Source: a virus
Strand: one strand, 5' to 3'
IMG/VR virus record: IMGVR_UViG_3300021962_007022
Location: 1-64,000 of that record
Length of the DNA stretch: 64,000 nt
Every line of letters begins with the position of its first letter. The stretch's first letter is position 1. This document shows positions 21,101 through 27,895 of the stretch, one piece after another. The position numbers and the translations under genes were made by a program. The notes beneath the pieces were generated by a model. The model made no database searches, was not told the DNA's origin, and was given only the letters and a program-made list of their open reading frames with translations.

Positions 21101-21651
21101 ATTGTTGTTATTGTTGTATCATAAACAGTAGTTGTAGATTTATTTGTTACACCAGTAGTTTCAAATACTGTTGATGTTGTTTTTGTTGTTGCATAGGATG
21201 TAGCAATGACTGTATCAAATACAGATACTGTATTAAATATTGTCTGGTAAGCTGTAACATATTGAGATACAGTATTCTTAGATGTAGCAATAACTGTATC
21301 AAATACTGAGATATATGCTGTTGTTGTTGATTTAGATGTTGCAACAGTTGTATCAGTGGCCTTAGATGTAGAGTAGGCAGTAACAAATGTTGTAGTTGTA
21401 CCTGTTCCAATATTTGTATTGAATGTTGAAGATACAGTAGTTTGCGTAGAGTATGCTGTAAGTAGTTCTGTTAATCTAATTTGTTCAATTTGAAAACTTG
21501 TCTCAATAACACTTCGTGGTGTCTGTTTTTTAATTTCAACTAAAGCGTCTGCACTAGGTGCATTGACAAATACAACACTACCACCAGAAATGGTATAATC
21601 GGTACCTAGTACCTGCAATACTCCATTTACTTTAACTGTTAGTGTACTCAT
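15187..21651 (-). CDS. Giant Thr-rich repeat protein with Gly-rich insert (fibre-like)
   Basis: 2154 aa. Residues 1-45 (VKVNGVLQVLGTDYTISGG, then VVFVNAPSADALVEI) resemble the N-terminal attachment part of T7-type tail fibres. Almost all of the rest repeats aromatic-x-Thr and Ser-Lys-x-Thr motifs (VFDT, IFNT, AYNT, TSKST, TSKAT), with successive Thr mostly 4 or 6 residues apart; even spacing fits beta-strands. Residues of about 515-735 form a Gly-rich domain with poly-Gly runs (SATITAPAGAVSVVIKAWGG opens it). The gene overlaps the gp7 stop by ATGA. I infer a long shaft or appendage bound to the baseplate. No enzyme domain is visible. Confidence 0.8.
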   Translation of the reverse strand: MSTLTVKVNGVLQVLGTDYTISGGSVVFVNAPSADALVEIKKQTPRSVIETSFQIEQIRLTELLTAYSTQTTVSSTFNTNIGTGTTTTFVTAYSTSKATDTTVATSKSTTTAYISVFDTVIATSKNTVSQYVTAYQTIFNTVSVFDTVIATSYATTKTTSTVFETTGVTNKSTTTVYDTTITTIFDSNRTTTTVYSTAYTTVYATETAYETNRNTVYNTNFATETSKSTDTTKATSTVYDTLYASSYGTTTVFNTSKDTNLATSRSTDTTVSTSKATNTTTTFVTIFDTAGSTTRSTTSLYVTVFNTSKSTASVFETAFVTVFNTSKLTSTSKSTTSLFNTSTVFTTVYDTGYNTSKSTTSLFNTSTSFNTSYATNFATTTSFETNIATQTTVSPNTARSTTTIFNTATSVITTTAFGTTTTFNTTYATNFATTTAFDTNILTETNRGTSKATEKTIATSKATATSRSTTTLFNTTTSFDTTTTFGTTTTFDTSYTTTYQTTSTSEQTDTYNSGSATITAPAGAVSVVIKAWGGGGGGGSGMVVGSQGGGGGGGGGGAYVQKTVNVTGGVTQFTYNVGLGGNGFGNPPGAEVDDQFSYADQGGSSTVTGTGVNIDAGAGGGGQNAWPDSSIPANVYAGIGGFGGFASGGDVNTAGTAGNGNQYVGGGAGGAAASGGAGGAGGVDGVNNGNGSAGSAPGGGGGGGSPNTQSNGGDGANGADGRVQFIWTIQSSVNTSRITSAATSRATDTSRATATSKSTATSKSTTTTFNTTTTFNTTYQTTTSYVTGYQTLTIFGTSRGTTTVFDTARSTAAATGTSRNTTSIFDTATSSVTSTTFVTTYLAATTTVFVTSRSTTTIFDTARGTAAVTGTSVATTTAYNTLVATSTSTSKATATSVATTTVFDTTTTFETNFGTARNTSKATDTTFETNFGTSKATDTTFSTLFNTAAATSKSTATTTTFGTAYATTTAYDTIYSTVFETNKTTDTSTATSKSTSKLTASAFQTTTAYNTDTTFETNRNTVFNTVIATDTSRDTVILTSKGTSTIFETAIDTAYNTNKTTTSVFNTVFNTAKNTTSVFDTTIDTAYATNIATATSKFTTNVTNITTSTAFETAYATEIATSKSTSSVFDTAYATSTVFDTGPNTTRNTITQSVYATTSSTLKGTDTSILTEYRIVVTQTLFSTNIQTTYETIAGVLTTISTDILTGRTTDTSFALETRNTLRDTSFQTTNPTLIATTTLFQTSYNTNQVTRYITFSTAYATSKNTSTVFDTATTTVYDTTSAFNTLTVVTSSTSRNTLVTSSTVFDTSRSTIFATGTSRTTTSSYQTNTTTTYDTGYDTNATTTSLFVTAFLTVSTFDTSQVTSRNTTLSKGTEILTFFGTSQATFKPTSVTRQTVYVSNFATVSRTTQFNTSTTETTVFDTKRGTNQTTVFDSSTSFLTSFATTLNKTTTTITGKSTLSHYNTLVGTSKVTDIATSTDTTTSFNTLTGRSTAYNTTKTTQSSLATIFDTVFDSTLATSKSTSTSKSTSTSTSSVITTSYDTAKNTVTHINTTYQTVFQTDSGAGTLKDTSSLITKATAVEKSTVTARLTTIDTTNSTETQYLMSSSFGTETVFETVVGTAYDTTTTFNTQTIFQTSSVFDTTTSFQTDSGAGTLIGTSKTTSTGISTNTNKTTSTTKTTITASGTYFLTSKTTASMYDTTKNTVAGQTIALTSTSKNTTTVYLSEYQSTINTTTSYLSSYSTVIDTSRQTQALTSFGTSKTTETIFQTAAGGGTLFNTTKNTTTAFDTVYLITQSVISTATTFQTDSGGGTLKDTSQNTITRYTRYVSGKQTSTVFTTAFATDPFVTTAYGTSKSTLTVYPTVFTEFGTSKDTLTTSGKSTTTAYNTIYTTGPLTQKATTTAFDTVYSTGLATTRDTATFLTTSTAYVTETARITGSSKITQFATTTTVNTDTARGTSTTFQTDSGAGTLVSTSRNTFTGTITSFNTTTVTISDMLTSKSTATQTNQGTLINTSTSTSYGTETQYTTSSGATVFLTSVNTTTVIDFSIRNTEYQTLTSVETATVFESGDRQTARLTQLLTNTDTSELVIDTTRTTSVATAFDTSTAYLTDFGAGTMVGTSKSTSTSRITDKATDTNYDTAIQTTYETVIINN
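15192..15199 (-). promoter_or_regulatory. T4-type late promoter TATAAATA
   Basis: Exact TATAAATA on the minus strand, overlapping the last codons of the 2154-aa gene and ending 27 nt before the ATG of gp8. Position and spacing suit an internal late promoter that restarts transcription after the very long upstream gene. Confidence 0.7.
15250..19440 (-). repeat. Degenerate coding repeats of the Thr-rich protein
   Basis: The DNA is an irregular array of short related units encoding [F/Y]-x-T and S-K-x-T motifs; on the plus strand they appear as recurring words such as gtatcaaat and cttagatgt. Units are 12 or 18 bp and are not identical copies. A second tract of the same kind lies at 20130-21480, and the two are separated by the Gly-rich coding region. 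Confidence 0.75.
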
Positions 21652-23633
21652 GCTCCACCCGGGATAGCAAACGTTGTCGTTGACCCATCCCCTATATATG
21701 CTTGCTGTGTAACGTCTGGTGTTGCAGCCGTGACTTCATTACTTACAAGAACTCTACCAAACTTCTCAACACCAGCTGGGTGCCAAAGCTTTCTTAGAAG
21801 GTCACTATACTTATTGAATACAACTGATGATCTTACTTCATAAGAATAATCTTGATAGTAATAGCTATCGTGGATGTATTTGTCTGAGTTTAAGAAACCA
21901 CGAGTTGATTTGAAATTACCTTCACCCTGACCCTGTCTTGTTAGTAATACAGTACCAGATGTTATTAGGTTTGTGTTGGATAATGAAACAAGAAGAGCTT
22001 CTTCTCTTTGTTCATAGCCTAGACCTGAGTCAATAACTTTGACTTCTCCTAGGGCATCATCGCCAAATCCAGCAACGCCAGTCACAACGGCGTTATTACC
22101 AAGATACCCATTGCCACGCGCACCACGACCTGCTGGGTGTTCTTGATCAGGTAATTCCATTAGTCCTATTACAGTATCTGTGACTGTAATTTGTACATTG
22201 GTTGTATAATCCTGGCCAGGATTGGTTGTAAAGATTTTAGATATTGTACCAACTTCATAGTTTTGATAGCTCAGGGCATCTCTGAGGATTGTATCAAATC
22301 CTGCTGCGACATTTGAAGCAAGACCATAACCATTTCCAGTCGGATAGGATAATTCACCAATAAGTGTATTATCGACGTTGTTAGCTGTACCAATATAATT
22401 CAATGTTTGGCCAATTGTATTAATTTTTATGGCTGAGGAGAAAAGATATTTAATATCTGAAAGAGCACCAATTCTCAAACCGGCCTGGTCGCCACCACCT
22501 GCAATTGCTGGTACTAGGTTTGCGCCAACACCTGCTGAAGCTCCACCAGTTGAATTTGCTATGGTAACTGTGACAGTAAAAGCATTTGTTGTTAAAAATC
22601 CATTGCCGCCATTAACGACATTAATATTATTAGCAAGGATTGCACCACCGCCACCCAAAGCACCAACTAGGGTTATCGTTGCATTTGCCGTTCCATTTGA
22701 ACATGTAATAACATCTGTATTGCTATAACCTGAGCCCCCGGCCTCTACTACAAGTCCTGTTACAGGACCTTTGATTAAGAAAACAGTATTATTAACTGTA
22801 TAACCTGATCCACCATCTTCTAGATTAAATGAAATTGTACCATCTAGCTCTTTAAGTTTTGTTACAACTACCTTGCCGCGAGAACCTCTACCTTGTACTT
22901 CAAGTATGTCACCAACAGTATAACCAAAAGGCGAGCTTCTATTTGATACATCAACCTCTGTCATTGAACCAATGATCTTTGGTGAGTTGATTGCTGTTAC
23001 CGATGGAACTTCACCATCTGGTAGTTTGGACTCATCAATCAGAACAACTTCATCATGCCTAAAATTACCAACAACGTCTGTTAGGTAGAATATGTTTATG
23101 TTTTTGTTATTAATGTATTTTGTCTGGAAGCTTTCAACATAAGCTCTTGCACCAGATATACGGCCTCTAATAAATTCACCTACAAACAAACTATTGAATG
23201 GCTTATAAGACACTTCAAGATAAATGTCTCTATTCCAATCACCGTCTGATAATCTAAAGACATCATCACCTGGTTTATATACACTAATGTTGTCAGCAAA
23301 CAGAAGCTGAAACAAAAGTTTTAGGCCTCGCTCTGTACCCTTAGAACCATATACTTCTTTAATGTGCTTTTGTAGTAGGACCTTATCACCAGCAATATCT
23401 TCTGGGATAGGGAACATATATTTCTTTTTAAAATTATTGATAAACACATCTATAGTTTTATCAATGTCTCTATATTCCAGCAATCTTCTGGAATCGTAGA
23501 CAACTTGGTCTTGAGATTCAAGCCACTCAAAATATGCTTTTACAAATGCAATGAATAGAGGACCCTCTTCCTTATAGATAGAAGGGAATTGATTAGCTAT
23601 GAATGGTGATATAAACTTTTCTAATTCTTTCAT
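21648..23633 (-). CDS. 7: Baseplate wedge protein gp7-like (C-terminal part)
   Basis: 661 aa versus 1032 in T4. It matches the C-terminal half of gp7: FPSIYKEEGPLFIAFVKAY with YFEWLE, YRDIDKTIDVFINNF, VYGSKGTERGLKLLFQLLF, ISVYKPGDDVFRLSDG, and near the end LLRKLWHPAGVEKFG, which corresponds to the T4 VHPVGFG region. The N-terminal half of T4 gp7 is missing, and the middle is filled with Gly-rich beta segments. In T4, gp7 joins the gp6 pair of each wedge to gp8 and gp10. The ATG overlaps the gp6 stop (TAATG), and its own stop overlaps the next gene. Confidence 0.8.
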   Translation of the reverse strand: MKELEKFISPFIANQFPSIYKEEGPLFIAFVKAYFEWLESQDQVVYDSRRLLEYRDIDKTIDVFINNFKKKYMFPIPEDIAGDKVLLQKHIKEVYGSKGTERGLKLLFQLLFADNISVYKPGDDVFRLSDGDWNRDIYLEVSYKPFNSLFVGEFIRGRISGARAYVESFQTKYINNKNINIFYLTDVVGNFRHDEVVLIDESKLPDGEVPSVTAINSPKIIGSMTEVDVSNRSSPFGYTVGDILEVQGRGSRGKVVVTKLKELDGTISFNLEDGGSGYTVNNTVFLIKGPVTGLVVEAGGSGYSNTDVITCSNGTANATITLVGALGGGGAILANNINVVNGGNGFLTTNAFTVTVTIANSTGGASAGVGANLVPAIAGGGDQAGLRIGALSDIKYLFSSAIKINTIGQTLNYIGTANNVDNTLIGELSYPTGNGYGLASNVAAGFDTILRDALSYQNYEVGTISKIFTTNPGQDYTTNVQITVTDTVIGLMELPDQEHPAGRGARGNGYLGNNAVVTGVAGFGDDALGEVKVIDSGLGYEQREEALLVSLSNTNLITSGTVLLTRQGQGEGNFKSTRGFLNSDKYIHDSYYYQDYSYEVRSSVVFNKYSDLLRKLWHPAGVEKFGRVLVSNEVTAATPDVTQQAYIGDGSTTTFAIPGGA

Positions 23634-25432
23634 TATGCCCTGATGCCACGCGCAGAAACAGTTAGATGAACAGCTTCTACTTGAAGTACTTTATTAGCAT
23701 TTGTTTCTATATCTAACTTCTTTGTTCTACCGTAAATTTCTAATTCATTGTCTAAACCAACATCTTCATATATGATAGCGCCAATGGATATTGTACCATT
23801 GGTATAATCTACAGTACCAACTTTATCCTTTAGTAGTTGTACGACGCCATTAACAGTAGATACAATCATTAAGTTACCTTGGGTGTCGTCTTTTATCTTA
23901 GCAAGATAATCAATATCATTTAGATTATACGTAAACAAAGATGACTCAATTGTAGCAGTTGTATCTTCATAGATTTTTCTTGATGTGGATACTTCTCTCT
24001 TCAATTCATTTTCAAATGAGAAAGCAATTCTGAATGGAATACCTGTATCAACCTCAACATTCTTAATAATTCTTAGTTCTGTATTATTACTAATGATAGC
24101 AGCTTCTGAATCATCAATTGCCTTGACAAGTTTTGAGTATCTAAGATCAGAACCAAACTTGGCAAGATTGGCATCACCAAAATTGAGAATAGTTGATTCG
24201 ACAAGAGCCTCAATATCTCTTTGTGATCTTGTTGTTTCGTTAATATTATATAGAACTTCTGTCACAACTTCTGCAAAGAAGTATTCTGGATCTACAACAA
24301 CTGGATCAATAGAAATAGCAGATCTTTCTTTTAAGAAATTATAAATCTGTGTCTTCAATGGTGTAGGCAACTTGATACCACCAATTGGTTTAGCTGCAAC
24401 AATTACCTTACCATATTGCTTAGGTTCTGTCTCTTCACCACCATATGCTGTGACAATTTCTAGGGATGGAAATGCTTGCTTTGTTAGAGCAATATAATCT
24501 TCTACTGTGACAGCTCTATTCTGAGTAGGGAAGTAACGAGGCGCATTGAACTTGATTTCATCATCTGTCTCGTGCTCTGAACCTGATGCAGCAGCACTAA
24601 CTGTTGCTATTGCTATAGTAGAATAACCCTGAATAGCATTTGGAGCAGTAAATGCTTCAACACCATTTGCATCAATACCATTTGTTTCTCTATAGTTTAT
24701 AGTAACTAAATTACCATCTGTAAGTTCTTTACCAATATCACCATTACCAAAAACAAGCTCGTATAGATGGTCTTCAGCACCCTGTATAAAGTAAATGTTG
24801 TCTGTGTTGTTTAGACCAAATAGGAAGGTTTCTCTGTTATACTTTGTTTCTGTCGTTGCAGTGTTTGATTCTCTGATGGTAACATTAATTGAATTGATAT
24901 CTACGTTTGCAGACTGTAGTAGATAGCGCGATGATGCGTTTGCCACAAATACTTCTTTAACAATATTGCCTTCGTAAACAGCAACATTTGAAACCGCATA
25001 GACGCCATCTACAGGTCTAACAATAATCGTTTCATCGGTTGTAAAGAAGTAGGTTGTATTATCATCTGTCCTACCATTGATCTCATAATATTTTGGAATT
25101 GTAATAGAATCAGGAGCATCGCTAGGTGTAATAGTAATGTTAACATAGGCAACAGCAGCTGTTCTAGAACGTGGCGTATAGTTTAGTTCTTTAGCATGTG
25201 AAACAATTGATTCTCTAAGCTGAGCTGTATCTAAGAACATTTCACTACCAACAAGATTTAGATACACACCATTCATGAAGGTATTGTAAGCAAGAAGATC
25301 CAGCAATACAGATAGGTTCGAGCCTTCAAAATCGTAATCTTGGAATTGATCCTGCTGTGACAGGAATGTTCTTAGGCTAGTCTTATAGTTTTGTAAATCT
25401 AGCTCAGAAGTTGTTAGGAATCCATTTGCCAT
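23633..25432 (-). CDS. 6: Baseplate wedge protein gp6
   Basis: 599 aa, close to T4 gp6 (660 aa). The N-terminus (SELDLQNYKTSLRTFLSQQD, then FEGSNLSVLLDLLAYNT, then LREsIVSHAKELNYTPRS) is typical of gp6 and the wider gpJ-like baseplate family. GDIGKELTDGNLVTINY and DDEIKFNAPRYFPTQNRAV follow, the latter being the most conserved core. gp6 forms the ring of the wedges around the hub and binds gp25 and gp53. The gene follows gp25 directly, with a 1-nt gap. Confidence 0.92.
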   Translation of the reverse strand: MANGFLTTSELDLQNYKTSLRTFLSQQDQFQDYDFEGSNLSVLLDLLAYNTFMNGVYLNLVGSEMFLDTAQLRESIVSHAKELNYTPRSRTAAVAYVNITITPSDAPDSITIPKYYEINGRTDDNTTYFFTTDETIIVRPVDGVYAVSNVAVYEGNIVKEVFVANASSRYLLQSANVDINSINVTIRESNTATTETKYNRETFLFGLNNTDNIYFIQGAEDHLYELVFGNGDIGKELTDGNLVTINYRETNGIDANGVEAFTAPNAIQGYSTIAIATVSAAASGSEHETDDEIKFNAPRYFPTQNRAVTVEDYIALTKQAFPSLEIVTAYGGEETEPKQYGKVIVAAKPIGGIKLPTPLKTQIYNFLKERSAISIDPVVVDPEYFFAEVVTEVLYNINETTRSQRDIEALVESTILNFGDANLAKFGSDLRYSKLVKAIDDSEAAIISNNTELRIIKNVEVDTGIPFRIAFSFENELKREVSTSRKIYEDTTATIESSLFTYNLNDIDYLAKIKDDTQGNLMIVSTVNGVVQLLKDKVGTVDYTNGTISIGAIIYEDVGLDNELEIYGRTKKLDIETNANKVLQVEAVHLTVSARGIRA

Positions 25433-25433
25433 A

Positions 25434-25856
25434 TTATCTTACCCTCTCTAGGGCAACCTCAAGCGTCTGGGGCTGCTCAACTGAGTTAATTCTGAATTGT
25501 ATTGTTACTTCGTAAGAATTTCTATCATAATCTGGCGTGGCAACTACCTTATCGAGGATTGCCCTAGGCTCATAATTTTTTATTGTGTCTGTTATATAAT
25601 CTTCTAAAACTGTAGTCGTCATTGATGACATTGGCTCAAACAACAACGCTCTAATATTGCCGCCAATTTCGGGATCTAGAAGTCTTTCATATCTGTTGGT
25701 CAATATAAGACTTTTTACAGATCTCTTAACACTATCAACCTCAGTAATTCTATTAAGATCACTATTGAAAGGATTTCTGCCAAAGTTCATACTCAAATCA
25801 GAGTATCTGACATTCTTCTTAATAAATGTTGAAGTTGTTTTTGTGTAACTAGACAT
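25434..25856 (-). CDS. 25: Baseplate wedge protein gp25
   Basis: 140 aa, the usual gp25 size. The family pattern is complete: YSDLSMNFGRNPFNSDL, then VDSVKRSVKSLILTNRYERL, the EPR-type core seen here as PEIGGNIRALLFEPMS, and KNYEPRAILDKVVATPDYD. gp25 is a sheath-initiator protein with a lysozyme-like name only by tradition; it nucleates sheath polymerisation at the wedge. A T4-type late promoter lies 22 nt upstream of its ATG, so it heads a late transcription unit gp25-gp6-gp7. Confidence 0.95.
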   Translation of the reverse strand: MSSYTKTTSTFIKKNVRYSDLSMNFGRNPFNSDLNRITEVDSVKRSVKSLILTNRYERLLDPEIGGNIRALLFEPMSSMTTTVLEDYITDTIKNYEPRAILDKVVATPDYDRNSYEVTIQFRINSVEQPQTLEVALERVR

Positions 25857-25877
25857 ATAAAACCTCTATATCAAGGT

Positions 25878-25885
25878 TATTTATA
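25878..25885 (-). promoter_or_regulatory. T4-type late promoter TATAAATA
   Basis: Exact TATAAATA on the minus strand in the 29-nt gap between the PAAR gene and gp25, ending 21 nt before the gp25 ATG. Being intergenic and well placed, it is one of the strongest late-promoter calls here. Confidence 0.8.
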
Positions 25886-26212
25886 TTAACCATTTGCAAA
25901 GACATTTGGTGAGCCTTCAGTGATTGTATTCTGCTCAGGTGTACCCGTAGCGTAGTGGTCGTCCTTTCTTCCTATCTCCTTACCACCTATAAAGACGTTT
26001 GGAGAGTATTTGTCAAGGACTGACTCGTCAGGCTCACAGCCCTTTTTTTTATGTGGGGCTATCTTATTACCTTTTACAACAATTAGTCTATTGTTTGCCA
26101 ATACAGAACTAGAATTAACTTCACCTACAGCTGTATCAACTGGATTACCGCAGCGTGTGCCTACCCCCGTTGGGGAATATACCTTATCGTCTTTTCTGGC
26201 TACAGCACTCAT
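25886..26212 (-). CDS. 5.4: PAAR-motif spike tip protein (gp5.4-like)
   Basis: 108 aa. PAAR-type protein: an N-terminal start with short Ser/Gly strands, VVKGNKIAPHKKKGCEPDES, then PNVFIGGKEIGRKDDHY and SPNVFANG. His and Cys residues of the central and C-terminal parts are candidates for the metal at the tip of the spike. PAAR proteins cap the gp5 beta-helix and sharpen the puncturing device. The ATG overlaps the stop of gp5 upstream (ATGA), which matches the expected partner. Confidence 0.9.
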   Translation of the reverse strand: MSAVARKDDKVYSPTGVGTRCGNPVDTAVGEVNSSSVLANNRLIVVKGNKIAPHKKKGCEPDESVLDKYSPNVFIGGKEIGRKDDHYATGTPEQNTITEGSPNVFANG

Positions 26213-27894
26213 CCTAGTTTCTGTCCAGGCTTCAGGTCAACAAACTTGTTACGAGCATGGATTCTTGGAACACTCCATGTTGCCATTGGAAGGGCATGCT
26301 TAGCCCCATCTGCATAGGCAATATGCAACCAGCCAGGACCACCCCCATTCAGATTATATTCTAAGAAAAATTGCTTAGAAATTTTACCAACAATTGGATA
26401 TATTTTAAGTGCAGCTTCATAAGCTGACATACCAAAGACATTAAAATCTACGGCTCGGCCTGTATTGTGGTCCGACTTGTTGTTTGTTCCACCACCAGAA
26501 AGCTTAACGTCTGGTGTTCTAAAGCCTGAGGTTATTGATACTCTAAATCCTGCAGCTACAATTGGTTCCATAATATTCTCAGCATGCTTAACAATATTAC
26601 ATAGAATATCTGCTGCAGTGAGACCTCCTTGATCCCTCAACCTTCTTGTTCCATTTTGCGTGTAGTCCGCTAATGTAAAGTTTTTGGACACCTTTACTTT
26701 CTTATAATCATCAAGTAGAATAATAGAACCACATTTAACGTTTTTGTTTTCACCACCAGCGGGTGGTGTATCAGAAGCACCTTCAACTGGTGGTGTGTTA
26801 TCGGCTGGAATCAATCCATTTGATACAATAACATTGTTATATTCCTCTAATGATTTTTCGACATCATCATCAAACGCATATACTTCAAATACGGTTGGGC
26901 CACCAGCCTCTGATTTAGTAATACTTTCTGGTGCTCGAATTGCTCCAAGGGGTTTAGCTGTTGGTCTATTGAAATGAACCTCACTACCCTGTAATTCAAC
27001 TGTACCACCTGAATAAACAATTGTTCCACCACCCGTGTCAATGTTTGTGGCACCACCAACTGCTACATCAAAGTTGCCACCAATATCCATTTTTAGATTA
27101 CCACCAACTCTCCAGGTAGCATCTCCACCTGTGGATATATTTGTATCAGTACCTGATAAAATATTAACATTACCAACAACCGATAGATTCATATTTCCAC
27201 CGGCATAAACATTCTCGTTATTAAAAATAACTTGGTAACGATCTTGGGCCCCTCTATGGACAATAGAACCATCTGGGTGGAATTCAATAAACGATCCTTT
27301 CCTATGGAATATTTGTACTCTCTCTGCTCCAGGAGTATCATCCATTTCAAAGACATGACCCCCATCTGTTTCCATAACATGGTTAGCTGGATATCTTGCA
27401 TCAAACTTTGACTCGGGCTCTGCAAACTTAGTACCATCAGCAATTGGTACGCCTGATGTTGCAGTTGACCTTGAAAAAGCTACAGCATTTCTGTCTGGTG
27501 TTCCAGCCTCACCTCTAGCATGTCTGGGATTTGTTCCTTCTCCAGGAAATCTTGGATGGATGCCTTGTGGGTCATAGAACCCTTCGTTTGGATTTGCTGG
27601 TTCACCTGGCTTACCTACCATTGAACCAAAAACTATTGGTTGCTGAGCCTGTTCTCCATCTACAAAAAATCCAACAACCCAATCGCCTTGGTTAACCATT
27701 GGAGATGACATCTGAGCTGTGGAAGAAATGAATGGAGCCCAAGGCAGATCAGCAGTTGGCATTAAAGTCTTATCTGCTGTGTGGTAACCGATACAGCGGA
27801 CTCTCACTCTATTGAGGCTTTCTGGGTCATTAATGTCTTCAACAACACCCATGAACCAAACCATATTTTTAAAATTTGATTGACCTGTTTCCAT
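26209..27894 (-). CDS. 5: Baseplate spike gp5-like with C-terminal M15 peptidase
   Basis: 561 aa. Residues of about 10-95 are the gp5 OB-fold (VWFMGVVEDINDPESLNRVR, then WAPFISSTAQMSSP, VVGFFVDGEQAQQPIVFGSM). A beta-helix of repeated VGG/IGG strands follows at about 225-300. From about residue 400 there is a D-Ala-D-Ala carboxypeptidase-type M15 domain: SGFRTPDVKLSGGG, SDHNTGRAVDFNVFG and a C-terminal WLHIAY, which supply the zinc His/Asp/His set. T4 instead has a lysozyme between OB-fold and helix. The enzyme would open peptidoglycan cross-links during penetration. Its stop overlaps the PAAR start. Confidence 0.92.
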   Translation of the reverse strand: METGQSNFKNMVWFMGVVEDINDPESLNRVRVRCIGYHTADKTLMPTADLPWAPFISSTAQMSSPMVNQGDWVVGFFVDGEQAQQPIVFGSMVGKPGEPANPNEGFYDPQGIHPRFPGEGTNPRHARGEAGTPDRNAVAFSRSTATSGVPIADGTKFAEPESKFDARYPANHVMETDGGHVFEMDDTPGAERVQIFHRKGSFIEFHPDGSIVHRGAQDRYQVIFNNENVYAGGNMNLSVVGNVNILSGTDTNISTGGDATWRVGGNLKMDIGGNFDVAVGGATNIDTGGGTIVYSGGTVELQGSEVHFNRPTAKPLGAIRAPESITKSEAGGPTVFEVYAFDDDVEKSLEEYNNVIVSNGLIPADNTPPVEGASDTPPAGGENKNVKCGSIILLDDYKKVKVSKNFTLADYTQNGTRRLRDQGGLTAADILCNIVKHAENIMEPIVAAGFRVSITSGFRTPDVKLSGGGTNNKSDHNTGRAVDFNVFGMSAYEAALKIYPIVGKISKQFFLEYNLNGGGPGWLHIAYADGAKHALPMATWSVPRIHARNKFVDLKPGQKLG

Positions 27895-27895
27895 A

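Noticed and set aside
15250-21480. CRISPR-like or tandem-repeat array.
   Set aside because: The repeats are degenerate, keep the reading frame, and have no constant repeat-spacer design; they encode protein motifs.
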